49,923 nucleotides of DNA from Ghiorsea sp. (GTDB taxonomy: Bacteria; Pseudomonadota; Zetaproteobacteria; Mariprofundales; Mariprofundaceae): NCBI GenBank assembly GCA_030949605.1, contig JAUZSH010000007.1, positions 1-49,923 of the forward strand, given 5' to 3'. The stretch's first letter is position 1, and every line of letters starts with the position of its first letter. The notes below the pieces were generated by a model, which searched no databases, had not been told where the DNA came from, and worked only from the letters and a program-made list of their open reading frames with translations. Below are positions 35,613 through 46,578 of this stretch, piece by piece. The position numbers were made by a program, and so were the translations under genes.

Positions 35613-38411
35613 ATGATTCGCGTACAAGGTGCGCGTGTTCACAATCTAAAAAACATCAGTCTGGATATTCCGCGCAACAAACTTGTGGTGATTACAGGTG
35701 TGTCGGGTTCTGGAAAGTCATCCCTTGCCTTTGACACTTTATACGCCGAAGGACAACGCCGTTATGTCGAATCTCTTTCAGCTTATGCCCGCCAATTTTT
35801 AGGTATCATGGAGCGCCCCGATGTGGATAGCATCGAAGGCTTAAGCCCTGCCATTTCTATTGAACAAAAAACCACCAGTAAAAACCCGCGCTCAACGGTT
35901 GGTACAATCACTGAGGTTTATGACTATTTGCGTTTACTCTTTGCCCGCGTAGGGCAACCCCATTGTTACCAATGTGGTAAAATTATAACCTCACAACCTG
36001 CCAGCTTAATCATTGAACAACTGGGCGCTTTAGCCAAAGATACCAAGCTGCAATTACTCGCGCCCATTGCGCGCAATAAAAAAGGTGAATTCAAAAAAGA
36101 AATTGAGCAAGCCATCAAAGATGGTTTTGTGCGCATTCGTATTGATGGCGCGATTATGCCACTAGAAGATGCGCCTGCTTTAGAGAAAAACATTAAGCAC
36201 AACATTGAATTGGTGATTGATAGATTGGTTATCAAACAAGGGATACGCACCCGCCTTGCTGATTCAGTGGAAACCGCACTCAAATATGGCGAAGGCATGT
36301 TGATTGCCTTGATTGGTAAGGAAGAACGGTTGTTTTCAGAAAACTGTGCGTGCGCTGATTGTGGCATTTCTTATCCTGAAATTGAGCCGCGCTTGTTTTC
36401 ATTCAACTCACCGGCTGGCGCTTGCCCCAAATGTGACGGCTTGGGCAAACAAACCATTTTTGACCCTGCCCTTGTGGTCAATGACGCGCTCACCCTTGAA
36501 AAAGGAGCGATCATCCCATGCGGTGGTCGTGAAACCTTTATGTATCACCAAACCATTGAAGCTGTCGCCAAATTTATGGGTGCAGATATGTTTACACCCT
36601 TCAAAGACTTATCCCAAGAAGCACAAAAAGCGATTTTGTATGGTACGGGTCGCAAAAAAGTTGATTTCATCTTTGAAACAGCAACCCAAGCGCGCACAGT
36701 CAGCCGTCCATTTGAAGGTGTCATTCCTAATTTAGGACGCAGATACCGTGAAACGTCATCCGAACAAGTGCGCGAAGAATTAAGCCAATATATCAATGCG
36801 ATTGATTGCCCAACCTGCGAAGGTTCGCGCTTAAACACGACGGCAAGGCATGTATTGCTTGGCGATTTATCGCTGCCCACCATTTGCCAGCTTCCACTTC
36901 GCGAAACCTTGGTTTGGATTAGCAATCTAAGCTTGAATAAACAAGACCAAGAAATCGCCGAAAAAGTGGTTGAAGAAATTGCTGCACGCCTTGGTTTTAT
37001 GATTGAAGTTGGCTTGGATTATTTAAGCCTTAATCGCACCTCTGGCACATTATCAGGTGGCGAAGCCCAGCGCATTCGTCTTGCCACCCAAATTGGCTCG
37101 GCCTTGGTCGGCGTATTGTATATTTTGGATGAACCTTCGATTGGTTTACATCAGCGTGATAATGACAGATTACTCAACACCCTCAAACGCTTACGCGACT
37201 TGGGCAACTCAGTGATTGTGGTTGAACATGATGAAGATGCGATTCGCCATGCCGATTTTATCGTTGATATGGGGCCTCATGCAGGTGAACATGGTGGCGA
37301 AATCGTTGCCCAAGGCTCGCTGGCGCAAATTCTCAAGAAAAAAACATTAACCTCTGATTATTTAACAGGTCGCAAATCCATCAAGATCCCCAAACGTCGC
37401 CCCGTGCCTAAGAAACATCCCATGCTTGGTATCATCGGCGCAAGCGAACACAACTTGCAAGATGTCACCGCTGAATTCCCCATTGCACGGTTTACTTGTG
37501 TCACAGGCGTTTCAGGCTCAGGTAAATCTACGCTGACATTGGACACTTTATACCGTGCCTTTGCCCATGCCAAAGGGCTGAAGACAGAGCGCATCGGCGC
37601 GCACACCGCATTGATTGGTGAAGATAAATTAGACAAAATTATCGACATCGACCAAAGCCCCATTGGGCGCACACCACGCTCCAATCCTGCCACTTATACA
37701 GGTCTTTTCACGCCCATTCGCGAGCTATTTGCCGCCGTCCCCGAAGCACGGGCAAGAGGTTATAAAATTGGGCGCTTCTCTTTTAATGTGAAAGGTGGTC
37801 GCTGCGAAGCATGTCAGGGTGATGGGCTGATTAAAGTTGAAATGCACTTTTTACCCGATGTTTATGTCAGCTGTGAAACATGCCAAGGCAAGCGCTACAA
37901 CCGAGAAACCCTAGATATCCGCTACAAAAGAAAAACCATTGATGAAGTCTTAAACTTAACTGTGGATGAAAGTTTTGAATTTTTCAGTGCTGTGCCTTCA
38001 CTCAAAAATCGTTTAAACACTTTGCAACAAGTAGGCTTAGGTTATATCCGCCTTGGGCAAGCTGCCACCACGCTTTCAGGCGGTGAAGCCCAACGCGTGA
38101 AACTCGCCAAAGAACTGGCACGAAAAGCCACGGGGGACACATTATACATCCTTGATGAGCCTACCACAGGTCTGCACTTTGCTGATGTCGACAAGCTGCT
38201 TGATGTCCTCCATTCGCTTGTTGAACGTGGCAATACAATGATTGTGATTGAACATAATCTTGATGTCATTAAAACTGCTGATTGGATTGTCGATATGGGG
38301 CCTGAAGGTGGCGACAAAGGCGGACAAGTTGTGGTTGCTGGCACACCAGAAACCGTTGCCAAATACAAAACCTCATGGACAGGGCGTTACCTTCAATCAC
38401 ATTTACCATAA
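35613..38411 (+). CDS. uvrA: Excinuclease ABC subunit A
   Basis: A 932-aa nucleotide-excision repair protein that finds DNA damage with UvrB. It has two ABC ATPase modules. The first Walker A is GVSGSGKSS near residue 32 and the second is GVSGSGKST near 635; signatures [12 protein letters not shown] and [12 protein letters not shown] follow. Two zinc sites are seen: CADCG...CPKCDG near 252-282 and CEAC...CETCQG near 732-760. ATG 35613 gives the standard [15 protein letters not shown] start; TTG 35598 would add five residues. Its end overlaps the convergent gene by 19 bp. Confidence 0.97.
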   Translation: MIRVQGARVHNLKNISLDIPRNKLVVITGVSGSGKSSLAFDTLYAEGQRRYVESLSAYARQFLGIMERPDVDSIEGLSPAISIEQKTTSKNPRSTVGTITEVYDYLRLLFARVGQPHCYQCGKIITSQPASLIIEQLGALAKDTKLQLLAPIARNKKGEFKKEIEQAIKDGFVRIRIDGAIMPLEDAPALEKNIKHNIELVIDRLVIKQGIRTRLADSVETALKYGEGMLIALIGKEERLFSENCACADCGISYPEIEPRLFSFNSPAGACPKCDGLGKQTIFDPALVVNDALTLEKGAIIPCGGRETFMYHQTIEAVAKFMGADMFTPFKDLSQEAQKAILYGTGRKKVDFIFETATQARTVSRPFEGVIPNLGRRYRETSSEQVREELSQYINAIDCPTCEGSRLNTTARHVLLGDLSLPTICQLPLRETLVWISNLSLNKQDQEIAEKVVEEIAARLGFMIEVGLDYLSLNRTSGTLSGGEAQRIRLATQIGSALVGVLYILDEPSIGLHQRDNDRLLNTLKRLRDLGNSVIVVEHDEDAIRHADFIVDMGPHAGEHGGEIVAQGSLAQILKKKTLTSDYLTGRKSIKIPKRRPVPKKHPMLGIIGASEHNLQDVTAEFPIARFTCVTGVSGSGKSTLTLDTLYRAFAHAKGLKTERIGAHTALIGEDKLDKIIDIDQSPIGRTPRSNPATYTGLFTPIRELFAAVPEARARGYKIGRFSFNVKGGRCEACQGDGLIKVEMHFLPDVYVSCETCQGKRYNRETLDIRYKRKTIDEVLNLTVDESFEFFSAVPSLKNRLNTLQQVGLGYIRLGQAATTLSGGEAQRVKLAKELARKATGDTLYILDEPTTGLHFADVDKLLDVLHSLVERGNTMIVIEHNLDVIKTADWIVDMGPEGGDKGGQVVVAGTPETVAKYKTSWTGRYLQSHLP

Positions 38412-39649
38412 CTCTGCCAAACAGCCTTCATCAGGGTGTCGTCAGTGCCCGAATCATAATCTGTAATATTTCTTTTGCTTAGACTTGTTGACTCTAAGGT
38501 ATGTTTTTCCTTGATCTTCTTGAGTATAGCTTGGATGGATTGACTTTGATGGCAGCAAGCCTGGTAATATTCAGCATCAAGCTTCATTAAAACACAGTCT
38601 GTTATTGCAGTCACTGTTGCCGTACGCTTTTGATTGGTCATGATGGCAATTTCTCCAACAATACTATTGCCTTCAAGAATCTTTAATAACCGTTCTTTTT
38701 TGTCTACATTGACACTGACCACAAGCTTGCCGTGGCACAATAAATATAAACTGAAGCCTGCCTCACCTTCACGCATTAAAACACTATCTTTTTCGATAGC
38801 CACAGGCTTCATTTTTGCTGCAACCCAGTGGAGTTGCTGTGCCGTTTCACTCTGAAACAACCTTGTTAATGCGAGCTGTTGAGTGAGAATACGCGATTGG
38901 TATATGCTATGTATGCTTTGGTTGAAGGAAGGAAAGTGAGCCCTATACCTGTCTAGAACGACATAAGGAATTTCAAAAACTTCAGTTACTCCTTGTGAGA
39001 CCAGTTCCTCAGTATGCTTAACATGGGTAAAATAAGCGATTTCTCCACACAAGTTATCATCACCAATATTACCTAAATACATGCGCTTATTTTGAAGCGT
39101 GAGGTAGCCCGATACAGAACCACTGATAATCATATATAACACAGAGGCTTTACTATTCATGTTTCGGAGGTGTTCACCATCCTGAAGCTTGTGATAAGTA
39201 AGCTGCTTTAGAAATTGATCAAAATAAGCGTTCTTAGAAAATTTGAAAAAACCACTTTCCCGAAGCCTGCTACCCGCAAAATCCGCAGGGCCAAGCAAAA
39301 TGGAAGGTGGGTTCTCAAGACCACTACCATGCTGAAGGCAAAAATCGTAAATACGTTGGGGGATTCGTTTATTTTCGGGCTTCAGTTGACGATAAACTCG
39401 CAAAGCAGCCACGGCTTGTGATGTTTTCATAGCATGGGCATAACGCTCTGCTGTAATCAAGTACCAGCGAGCGGCTGCGTCCAAATCATTGGCCTTGTGA
39501 TAGCTTCGAGCTGCGTGCAAAGCGAGTGGTGCATTCTGTTCAATGACCGCTGCAAGTGCTGCATAATGCGTCGCCGCTTCCATACCTTTACCCTTCTGGC
39601 TCAAGACACGAACTTTTTTGAGTAAATTCAGTGCTGCCTGATCATCCAT
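38393..39649 (-). CDS. Protein with two cyclic-nucleotide-binding-like domains
   Basis: About 418 aa from ATG 39649; an upstream TTG at 39727 is open but poor. The N-terminal 110 residues are helical and TPR-like ([37 protein letters not shown]). A first CNB-like domain (about 150-260) is degenerate. A second (about 285-390) has the classic phosphate-binding cassette spacing ([22 protein letters not shown]), although the usual Arg-Ala pair is altered. There is no DNA-binding domain, so it is a sensor or scaffold rather than a CRP-type regulator. Ligand unknown. It is convergent with uvrA. Confidence 0.8.
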   Translation of the reverse strand: MDDQAALNLLKKVRVLSQKGKGMEAATHYAALAAVIEQNAPLALHAARSYHKANDLDAAARWYLITAERYAHAMKTSQAVAALRVYRQLKPENKRIPQRIYDFCLQHGSGLENPPSILLGPADFAGSRLRESGFFKFSKNAYFDQFLKQLTYHKLQDGEHLRNMNSKASVLYMIISGSVSGYLTLQNKRMYLGNIGDDNLCGEIAYFTHVKHTEELVSQGVTEVFEIPYVVLDRYRAHFPSFNQSIHSIYQSRILTQQLALTRLFQSETAQQLHWVAAKMKPVAIEKDSVLMREGEAGFSLYLLCHGKLVVSVNVDKKERLLKILEGNSIVGEIAIMTNQKRTATVTAITDCVLMKLDAEYYQACCHQSQSIQAILKKIKEKHTLESTSLSKRNITDYDSGTDDTLMKAVWQSYGKCD

Positions 39650-39742
39650 ACGGCAAACATTTTCTTTTCGAAGTGAATGGATTAATTGCTTTTCAATAAA
39701 TTTAGACTCAAGCACAAGCAACCCCAAGCCAACGGATAAAGC

Positions 39743-40024
39743 TTATTTCATCCAATCTTGCAATGTTTCCACAATCAACTTGGCCTGTTTGGCATTGGTG
39801 ATATTAAATTTCGAGCGAGGTGTATATTTTCCGTCACGCTTTTGAAAGCGACGAATCGTATATTTATCCTCACTGTATGCTTGCTCAGCTTTATTCCATG
39901 ATTGGTACTTGAATAAAATGGTGACCCAAGCACCTTTAGTTAGAATCACTTTATCCGTCTGCTTGGTGGTTAAAATACCACCTTCTTCATAATCAACGGT
40001 TAACTCATCTGCTGTTTCTGCCAT
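39743..40024 (-). CDS. Small conserved-looking hypothetical protein
   Basis: A 93-aa soluble protein, MAETADELTVDYEEGGILT..., with mixed beta-strand pattern and a C-terminal helix (AKQAKLIVETLQDWM). It has no signal, Cys or membrane segment. An AAAAAGAGAG stretch precedes the ATG as a weak ribosome site. It is divergent from ppk; the Pho-box array lies in the shared 190-bp gap, closer to ppk. Function not recognised. Confidence 0.7.
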   Translation of the reverse strand: MAETADELTVDYEEGGILTTKQTDKVILTKGAWVTILFKYQSWNKAEQAYSEDKYTIRRFQKRDGKYTPRSKFNITNAKQAKLIVETLQDWMK

Positions 40025-40142
40025 ATTTCTCTCTTTTTAAATTACAATTGGTTTTAAGGAGTGCCAACGCTAGCAAAGCCCTTCATTCAAAGCTATCGAT
40101 AGCCTTTGACAACATCAGGTATTGGTGAGCCACTTGCAACTC

Positions 40143-40182
40143 GTGTCATCAATATGTCATGATTGTGTCATCATGTCGTGCA
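40143..40182 (+). promoter_or_regulatory. PhoB-binding array (Pho box) upstream of ppk
   Basis: Three heptamers GTGTCAT (40143), ATGTCAT (40154) and GTGTCAT (40165), spaced exactly 11 bp apart, with a degenerate fourth, TCGTGCA (40176). This matches the PhoB pattern of CTGTCAT direct repeats separated by 4-bp spacers. A TATTGT -10-like hexamer follows at 40186. It sits about 36 bp before the ppk ATG, so phosphate-starvation activation of ppk is likely. Confidence 0.85.
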
Positions 40183-40217
40183 GTGTATTGTTGCTGACGC
40201 ACTTTTGAGGAGAAGAT

Positions 40218-42305
40218 ATGAGCCTAGACTTACAAGCCCCCGAGTTATATTTGAATCGAAACTTAAGCATGTTGGCATTTAACCAGCGGGTGTTTGAGCT
40301 GGCCTGTGATGAGTCTGTGCCACTTTTGGAGCGTTTGCGTTTTTTGTGTATCAGCAGCTCCAATTTGGATGAATTTTTTGAAGTGCGTGTTGCCATGTTA
40401 AAGCAGCGTGTGGCGATGGGTTTAAACACAAACTCACCCGACGGGCTTTCCACATCCGAAACATTGCATGCCATTCGCACCGACGTTGAAGCCTTGGTCG
40501 AAAAGCAATATACATTATTGGAAAATGATATTTTACCTGCGATGCGTGATGAAGGCATCCATATCTTACATCGCCATGAATGGACGGAAGCACAACAGCA
40601 ATGGATTCGCCGTTTTTTCCGAGCCGAGCTGTTGCCCGTGCTCACACCGATTGCCTTAGATCCAGCTTACCCCTTTCCCAAATTGGTCAACAAAATATTA
40701 AACTTTATCGTGAGCCTTGAAGGTAAAGATGCGTTTGGGCGTGATGTGAAGCGGGCGATTGTGCAAGCGCCACGATCGTTGCCGCGCTTGATTGCCTTGC
40801 CTGATGATGTGGCAGGTTGTGCGCATGGATTTGTCTTACTTTCATCCATTATGCACGCCTATGTGGATGACCTGTTTCCAGGTATGCAAGTATCACAATG
40901 CCATCAATTTCGAGTTACCCGAAACAGCGAACTTTATCGCCGTGAAGAAGAAAGCGAAGATTTAAAACAAATGATAACGGCAGAACTTTTGGATAGTCGC
41001 TTTGGTGCTGCAGTTCGGCTTGAAGTTTCTATCCATTGCCCTGAAGAACTTTCTGATTTTCTCATGCACCAATTCAACCTAAAAGAACAAGACTTGTATC
41101 GCGTGAATGGCTTGGTCAATCTTTACCGATTGGCCGCAATTTCTGATGAAGTGGATAAGGCAGAGCTGAAATTTAAGCCTTTTGTTGCAGGTTTACCCCA
41201 ATGCTTGTCTTCTACCAATGACGACCGTTCATCATCATTGTTTGATAGAATCAAACGTTCGGATGTGTTGCTTCATCACCCCTTCCAAAGCTTTGAACCC
41301 GTGATGGATTTATTGAATCAAGCAGCCAACGACCCTGATGTGTTGGCGATTAAACAAACCATGTACCGTGTTGTGCCAGACTCTCCGATTGTGAATGCGC
41401 TGGTGAAAGCTGCGACCAATGGCAAAGAAGTGGTGGCGATTATCGAGCTGCGTGCGCGGTTCAATGAAGCAGATAATATCGGTTTGGCAGATAGGCTTCA
41501 TGCTGCGGGTGTGCAGGTGATTTATGGCGTGGTGGGTTATAAAACACATGGTAAAATGATGTTGATTGTACGCCGTGAAGGACGACGGTTGCGCCGTTAT
41601 GTACACCTTGGCACAGGCAATTATCATAGCATTACATCCAGATACTACACGGATTTTGGTTTGTTATCATGCAGCCCTGAACTTGCTGAAGATGTGCATA
41701 AAATGTTTCAACAGCTTACAGGCACAGGAAGAGTACAACGCATGAAAACACTACTTCATGCCCCATTTACTCTGCATAAAGGCATGCTGGAACGCATCGA
41801 ACGTGAAATTACACATGTGCAAGCAGGTGGACAAGGGAGAATCATTGGCAAGATGAATGGCTTGGAAGAGCCTCAAATGATTCAGGCTTTATATCGAGCT
41901 TCGCAAGCGGGTGTCAAAATTGATTTGATGGTGCGTGGGATTTGTTGTTTGCGCCCTGGTATTAAAGGTGTGTCAGAGAATATTCGTGTACGCTCGATTT
42001 TGGGTCGTTTTTTAGAGCACCATCGGATATATTACTTCCTCAATAATGGTGAAGAGGAACTGTTTTGCGCCAGTGCCGATTGGATGAGTCGCAATTTATT
42101 GCACCGCGTAGAAACATGTTTCCCTATCTTGGATAAAACCTTGTTTGATCGCGTGATGAAAGAAGGTTTACGCACCTATTTGGCAGATAACACCGCAACT
42201 TGGAGCTTATGCTCTGATGGTAGTTATGTGCGCATACATTCCGATGCCAAGCCCCGCTCTGCGCAGCAAGAGTTAATGGATTTATTAGGTAGGTGCTTAC
42301 ATTGA
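40218..42305 (+). CDS. ppk: Polyphosphate kinase 1, extreme 3' end replaced by IS sequence
   Basis: Reversibly makes polyphosphate from ATP (PPK1 family, usually about 690-720 aa; 695 here). The N-terminal segment is LNRNLSMLAFNQRVFELA. The head domain contains ISSSNLDEFFEVRVAML. The catalytic phospho-His is in GYKTHGKMMLIVRREG, followed by HLGTGNYHSITSRYYTDFGLL, and a second conserved His lies in FLEHHRIYYFLNNGEEEL. GAGGAG stands 6 bases before the ATG. The last four codons and stop come from the inserted IS1634 end. The native tail is lost, but all catalytic parts are present, so activity is probable. Confidence 0.94.
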   Translation: MSLDLQAPELYLNRNLSMLAFNQRVFELACDESVPLLERLRFLCISSSNLDEFFEVRVAMLKQRVAMGLNTNSPDGLSTSETLHAIRTDVEALVEKQYTLLENDILPAMRDEGIHILHRHEWTEAQQQWIRRFFRAELLPVLTPIALDPAYPFPKLVNKILNFIVSLEGKDAFGRDVKRAIVQAPRSLPRLIALPDDVAGCAHGFVLLSSIMHAYVDDLFPGMQVSQCHQFRVTRNSELYRREEESEDLKQMITAELLDSRFGAAVRLEVSIHCPEELSDFLMHQFNLKEQDLYRVNGLVNLYRLAAISDEVDKAELKFKPFVAGLPQCLSSTNDDRSSSLFDRIKRSDVLLHHPFQSFEPVMDLLNQAANDPDVLAIKQTMYRVVPDSPIVNALVKAATNGKEVVAIIELRARFNEADNIGLADRLHAAGVQVIYGVVGYKTHGKMMLIVRREGRRLRRYVHLGTGNYHSITSRYYTDFGLLSCSPELAEDVHKMFQQLTGTGRVQRMKTLLHAPFTLHKGMLERIEREITHVQAGGQGRIIGKMNGLEEPQMIQALYRASQAGVKIDLMVRGICCLRPGIKGVSENIRVRSILGRFLEHHRIYYFLNNGEEELFCASADWMSRNLLHRVETCFPILDKTLFDRVMKEGLRTYLADNTATWSLCSDGSYVRIHSDAKPRSAQQELMDLLGRCLH

Positions 42306-44019
42306 GCGGGTATTCTTAAGAGGAATTTGATATATATTTTCCACTGTTTTTCCAAATAAAAGTAATATTTTTTGATGCAATGGCGTAAGTCCTTCAATTA
42401 CCTGCTCTGTTTGATGTTGCGTGGTAATTTTAAGGCAATGAATGCCATGTAATAGCTGAAAAACCCAACGTAAAGTTGGCTTAGCAGTCGCTTGATTAAT
42501 TTGATTGGGTAATGTTTTTTTTTGCTCAGCAAGGCTGGCTCGCATTCGCCTTTCTGCAATACCATAAACAAGTAATGAAAGCAGCATGACCATTAATAAT
42601 GCCATGATTCGCCTTGGTTTTTTTACAAATAATGTAGATGTGAAAAACAATGGATCTTTGAGAAAACGAAAGCCTCGTTCAACTTGGTTTTGCTCTTTAT
42701 AAGCCAACACCACAGCTTGATCACTAAGCTCTTTTGGGTCGGTATTGCTACCAATAATATAATGAGCTTCTTTCATTTTTGTGCGTTCAATTTTATTCAC
42801 ATCCTGTTCATTTTCAGCGATAGCCTGATACTTTATACCTGTTGGTGCCTGATATTTTTTTGGGCGACCTTTGCCTTCATAGCTTAAATACTCAATGATT
42901 TCAATATCTTTAAGCTTATAGAACTTCCATTTCTTGGCAATTTCTTCTACTGCTTCTGTGGCATCCAAGGCACAATTGAATCGTTTGGCTTGCAGGTGAA
43001 AAAGCTGCTTCTCAATGGTGATCAATGCCTTGGCTACTTTTTTATCAACTTGCTTTATTGCCCGCTGTTTTGATGTTTCAGAAGAAAGTACATGCCACCG
43101 CTGTTTGATATCATAATGCTCGATTTCAACAGTTTTCATCATTCGACCATCATCCAATTTTTGCCAATCGTTGGATGCAGCAAGGGCTTGCTCAATGATT
43201 TCATTGACGCGTTTAATATTGCTAGGAATGCGTGTTATAAACAGAATCTCCTTTAGATTGAGGGCATTTTTCTCGGTGTAAAGTTTGCAATCAGCAATCA
43301 GATAACGTGGTGTTTCTGAAGCTTTAAAGCTTTCGAGTAATTGTTCGCTACGCTCTTTAAAAACAGTATTATCTGAGGCATTTCCATCTAATGCCTTACC
43401 GATCAACGGGATGCCGCCATCCTGACTGACCATCATCTCCAACATGACTTGTTTCAAATCAGGGCGATGATCCTTGGAGTACCCTAATTTAATCGCAACG
43501 GTTTCATCATCCGTTTTTTCCAAATAATCACCAGACAGCGTAAAACTGGTGCTATCAAGGCTATTGAAACGCGTATCAACCTTCTCCTGACGGCAAACGT
43601 TCAAAGAAATTTCACTAAACAACAGTTCAGTCCCATAACCATGACAGCGATCCAGTACGCGCCCTAATTTAAAACGATTAAAATCCTCCGCTTTTACGCC
43701 CTCACGAAAAAGCAATGATAACGGTACTTTCTTGAAAAATAATGGCGTTAAACTCAATGGTTTATTAGAAAAACCCAACCCATTCATCATCATGCCGGCC
43801 ACAGTTTCGCCTGCTGATAAGGTCTCACCTTGAAAAGAACCAAGTCGCTTATCAATAAGCTCAACAATATTCAAATCTTTGATGACACCAGCAATGATAC
43901 CTAAGTGATCTAAACGTTCTATTGAGTAGCTGTTTGTATTAATAGCTCTATACCTACCTTGTGAAATTAGAGGCGAAGCATAAATGATTTTTTGAATAAA
44001 GTTACCCACTCAATGTAAG
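42296..44019 (-). mobile_element. ISb copy 2, IS1634-family element, complete, without target duplication
   Basis: 1724 bp with ends CTTACATTGAGCGGGTA and TACCCACTCAATGTAAG, about 98% identical to 16525-18250. Flanks do not match: AGGTG in the ppk end on the left and TTATAA in an ISa fragment on the right. The missing duplication indicates recombination or deletion after insertion. Confidence 0.93.
42297..44009 (-). CDS. IS1634-family transposase, intact
   Basis: A 570-aa transposase with an N-terminal DUF4277 domain (about residues 20-110). The DDE domain includes LDSTSFTLSGDYL (first Asp), DGGIPLIGKALDGNASD, RYLIADCKLY and YKEQNQVERGFRFLKDPLFF (Glu). A Lys-rich SYEGKGRPKKYQ patch lies near 365. 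A C-terminal helical tail follows. The stop codon is within the terminal inverted repeat. This is the only full-length copy in the window and is the likely source of activity for the matching MITE. Confidence 0.93.
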   Translation of the reverse strand: MGNFIQKIIYASPLISQGRYRAINTNSYSIERLDHLGIIAGVIKDLNIVELIDKRLGSFQGETLSAGETVAGMMMNGLGFSNKPLSLTPLFFKKVPLSLLFREGVKAEDFNRFKLGRVLDRCHGYGTELLFSEISLNVCRQEKVDTRFNSLDSTSFTLSGDYLEKTDDETVAIKLGYSKDHRPDLKQVMLEMMVSQDGGIPLIGKALDGNASDNTVFKERSEQLLESFKASETPRYLIADCKLYTEKNALNLKEILFITRIPSNIKRVNEIIEQALAASNDWQKLDDGRMMKTVEIEHYDIKQRWHVLSSETSKQRAIKQVDKKVAKALITIEKQLFHLQAKRFNCALDATEAVEEIAKKWKFYKLKDIEIIEYLSYEGKGRPKKYQAPTGIKYQAIAENEQDVNKIERTKMKEAHYIIGSNTDPKELSDQAVVLAYKEQNQVERGFRFLKDPLFFTSTLFVKKPRRIMALLMVMLLSLLVYGIAERRMRASLAEQKKTLPNQINQATAKPTLRWVFQLLHGIHCLKITTQHQTEQVIEGLTPLHQKILLLFGKTVENIYQIPLKNTRSM

Positions 44020-44952
44020 TTATAATGACAACATTCAATGCATCTGGAAACTTTTTGTGCCGTGCCTCAATTTGAAAGTATTCTGTAAGTACACCATCCT
44101 CACACGTTTCATGTACGAGATATTCATTAGATATTTTTTGTGGCAGTAACCGTTCACCATAAATCCGTTTACGCCCACGTCCTGAATATTCACCCTGCCA
44201 AGGCAAATAAAGCTGCGAATTATAACGTAGTTTACAAATCAGGTGCAAATTGACCTGCCTCACCATCTGCAAGGCAAAATTATTGCCTAACTCTCCATCA
44301 AAAAGAAAGTACTTTGGCACACATGAATCAGAAATAAGTGATTTAACTTCCCTTATTTTCTCTTGTAAAACAGTCATATAAGGTGATAACTCAACATCAC
44401 GGCGATTAAAGTTTTTTCTTCCTTTGGGGCGACCTCGTTTTTTCACTGTTTTTTCATCGCTTTTAGAAATTTCTTTTTCGGTGCTTATTTCGCGATACTT
44501 TGAGCAGCCAGTCAGCTCTTTTTTGATTAACTGGTGCATCTGCAATGGAAAAGATTTGCGGCGCTTTACACTAATCAGGCTAATGCATAGGAAGCACAGT
44601 CCTGGCACAACTTGCCCTTGAATGGAAGAAAAAAATAGTCCAGACCATGCGTTTTCTTGCCTCTTTTAGTAACGGTGACTTCGTCACCCGCAAGTAAAAT
44701 AACATCGTCTTTATCTTGGAGAAAAGAGCGGCATAAAAGCCAATTCATTTTCATCCATGCTATATTCAGTAGACCAAAAAAGCGTTGAACCGTTCGATAA
44801 CTTCCACCATCAGCTGACCAACGAGATAAACCCAGCATCGTCACTCGCCCCGTCATAGAGAGTGCTGCCTCGGTGATTACTTTAAGCTGTTTGAATGTTT
44901 TTGAATCCAAAGTATTGCTTATTGGCGATAGGATGCGCATTATTTCATTCAT
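44020..44952 (-). pseudogene. ISa transposase, C-terminally truncated
   Basis: Encodes about the first 310 aa of the transposase seen at 1553-3176, with very few differences. The same T7 run (A7 on the plus strand at 44639-44645) changes the frame by -1 at the identical position. Truncation by the IS1634 element removes the catalytic Glu region, so it is inactive. Confidence 0.88.
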
Positions 44953-45043
44953 GGGTAGCTTCTTTTGTTTGGTTATTTGTTTTGTAGAAAAAAAATTATA
45001 CTATGACAAAGTGGCTACCCTATCAATTTTGGCGAAGGTATTG
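44020..45043 (-). mobile_element. ISa copy 2, 5' portion only
   Basis: Minus-strand left end of ISa, including its terminal repeat (complement of CAATACCTTCGCCAAAAT, ending 45043). It is cut at 44019 by the IS1634 element. The remaining third is absent from the other side of that element. Confidence 0.88.
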
Positions 45044-45299
45044 TTGCTAGGAAGATGCTAAACAAATCAGTATTTTTCCAAATTTCATTTTTCACCTAAA
45101 TCCTGCATTTCTATTACTAGACATCTTTCCTAAATAACGTGATTCTCTTATTGGTTATTAACCCTACCTCAGATACACGGTCTGTGTATGATGTATGCAT
45201 CATGAAACCCTACAAAGAAATCATCCACTGTAAGCCTCAAAAATTTTTGCGTATGACAGGAATAACGCAAAAAAACTTTTCAGATTTATATGATAAAAT

Positions 45300-46578
45300 C
45301 ACTACTGTCCGACGAAAATCAGTAGGGTCATAAAAAAAGGTCTGAATTCCCGAGGAATATGTTAGATTTGTAGTTATTAAGACAGCAAATCAAACGATCG
45401 GAGAATCCAGACCATGCGGTACATTAACACAGTATTTTCACAATTACTTTCAGAAATTCCTCGTTCTGTTTTTAAGAGGGCTGTCGACCGCCATCATGGC
45501 GACAAACGTGCGGGTAGTATGAGCTGCTGGACGCAGTTTTGTACGATTTTGTACGGTCAACTTTCATCCAAGCAAACACTTCGAGATACCTGCCTATCGT
45601 GGGCAAGTCAGAGTCACTTATATTATCATTTTGGAGCCTCAAAAGCTGCGCGTTCGACTTTGTCCGATGCCAATCGAGAGCGTCCATCAGCAATTTACCT
45701 TGAACTTTTTTATTGGCTTTTAAATCAGCTGAGAGGAGCAACCATCTCATGCAAAGATGTTGTTCGGTTGATTGATTCGACCACCATTGATCTGTGTAAA
45801 CAACAATTTAATTGGGCAACATTTCGTAGTGGTAAGGCAGGTATTAAAATTCATACTGTTTACGACCCAAACAACAAGGCACCAACATTTTTCTCTATCA
45901 CCACGGCAAGTAAGCATGATAAAAAGGCTGCTGAAAAGATGCCTCTACTGGATGGTGCAACCTATGTTTTTGATAGAGCCTACAACGATTATGCATGGTA
46001 CTATAGCATGAGCCTGCGTGACATTTCTTTTGTCGGGCGCATGAAATCAACGACAAGGTTTGAGGTGGCTGAAATGCTGAAGGTATCAGGGAAAGGGGTG
46101 TTAAAAGATGAATTGATTCACCTCTCTTCAACCAAAGCCAAGAAAGATTGCCCCTGTATATTACGCCATATTCGTTTCTTGCGCGAGGAAGATGGCAAGG
46201 AGTTATCATTCATCACCAATGACCTAAAACGAACTGCAGTAGAGATTGCAGACCTATACAAACAACGTTGGCAGATTGAGTTGTTCTTCAAATGGATTAA
46301 GCAGAACCTAAAAATCAAACGTTTTCTTGGAACCAATGAGAATGCTGTGAGAACACAGATTATTATTGCCATGATTAGTTACCTATTACTCAAGCTTGTG
46401 AATAAAAAAAGTGCTTCAAAACTATCCCTGCATCAGGTCGCTATACTCGTTGCGGCAAACCTGATGAGCCGACGAAACATCTTTGATCTACTCTTGCAAA
46501 AGGAGCTTCAAAAGCCACCTGAAATTCACTCAAACCAGCTAACCTTTGGGTTTGGGTGATTTTCGTCGGACAGTAGTG
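45300..46578 (+). mobile_element. ISc copy 2, IS4-family element, complete
   Basis: 1279 bp with 21-bp ends: CACTACTGTCCGACGAAAATC and its complement (46558-46578). A 9-bp target duplication TGATAAAAT is present (45291-45299 and 46579-46587) inside the ISd transposase gene. IS4-family elements usually produce duplications of 9-12 bp, which fits. Confidence 0.95.
45414..46559 (+). CDS. IS4-family transposase, intact
   Basis: A 381-aa transposase. The N-terminal DUF4372-like domain (about 5-75) precedes the DDE domain. VRLIDSTTIDLC carries the first Asp (near 122). GATYVFDRAYNDY carries the second Asp. YKQRWQIELFFKWIKQNLK (part of the Y(2)R(3)E(6)K signature) carries Glu. GGAGA lies 8 bases before the ATG. 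The gene is intact and could be active. A truncated sister copy is at 3204-3905. Confidence 0.94.
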   Translation: MRYINTVFSQLLSEIPRSVFKRAVDRHHGDKRAGSMSCWTQFCTILYGQLSSKQTLRDTCLSWASQSHLYYHFGASKAARSTLSDANRERPSAIYLELFYWLLNQLRGATISCKDVVRLIDSTTIDLCKQQFNWATFRSGKAGIKIHTVYDPNNKAPTFFSITTASKHDKKAAEKMPLLDGATYVFDRAYNDYAWYYSMSLRDISFVGRMKSTTRFEVAEMLKVSGKGVLKDELIHLSSTKAKKDCPCILRHIRFLREEDGKELSFITNDLKRTAVEIADLYKQRWQIELFFKWIKQNLKIKRFLGTNENAVRTQIIIAMISYLLLKLVNKKSASKLSLHQVAILVAANLMSRRNIFDLLLQKELQKPPEIHSNQLTFGFG

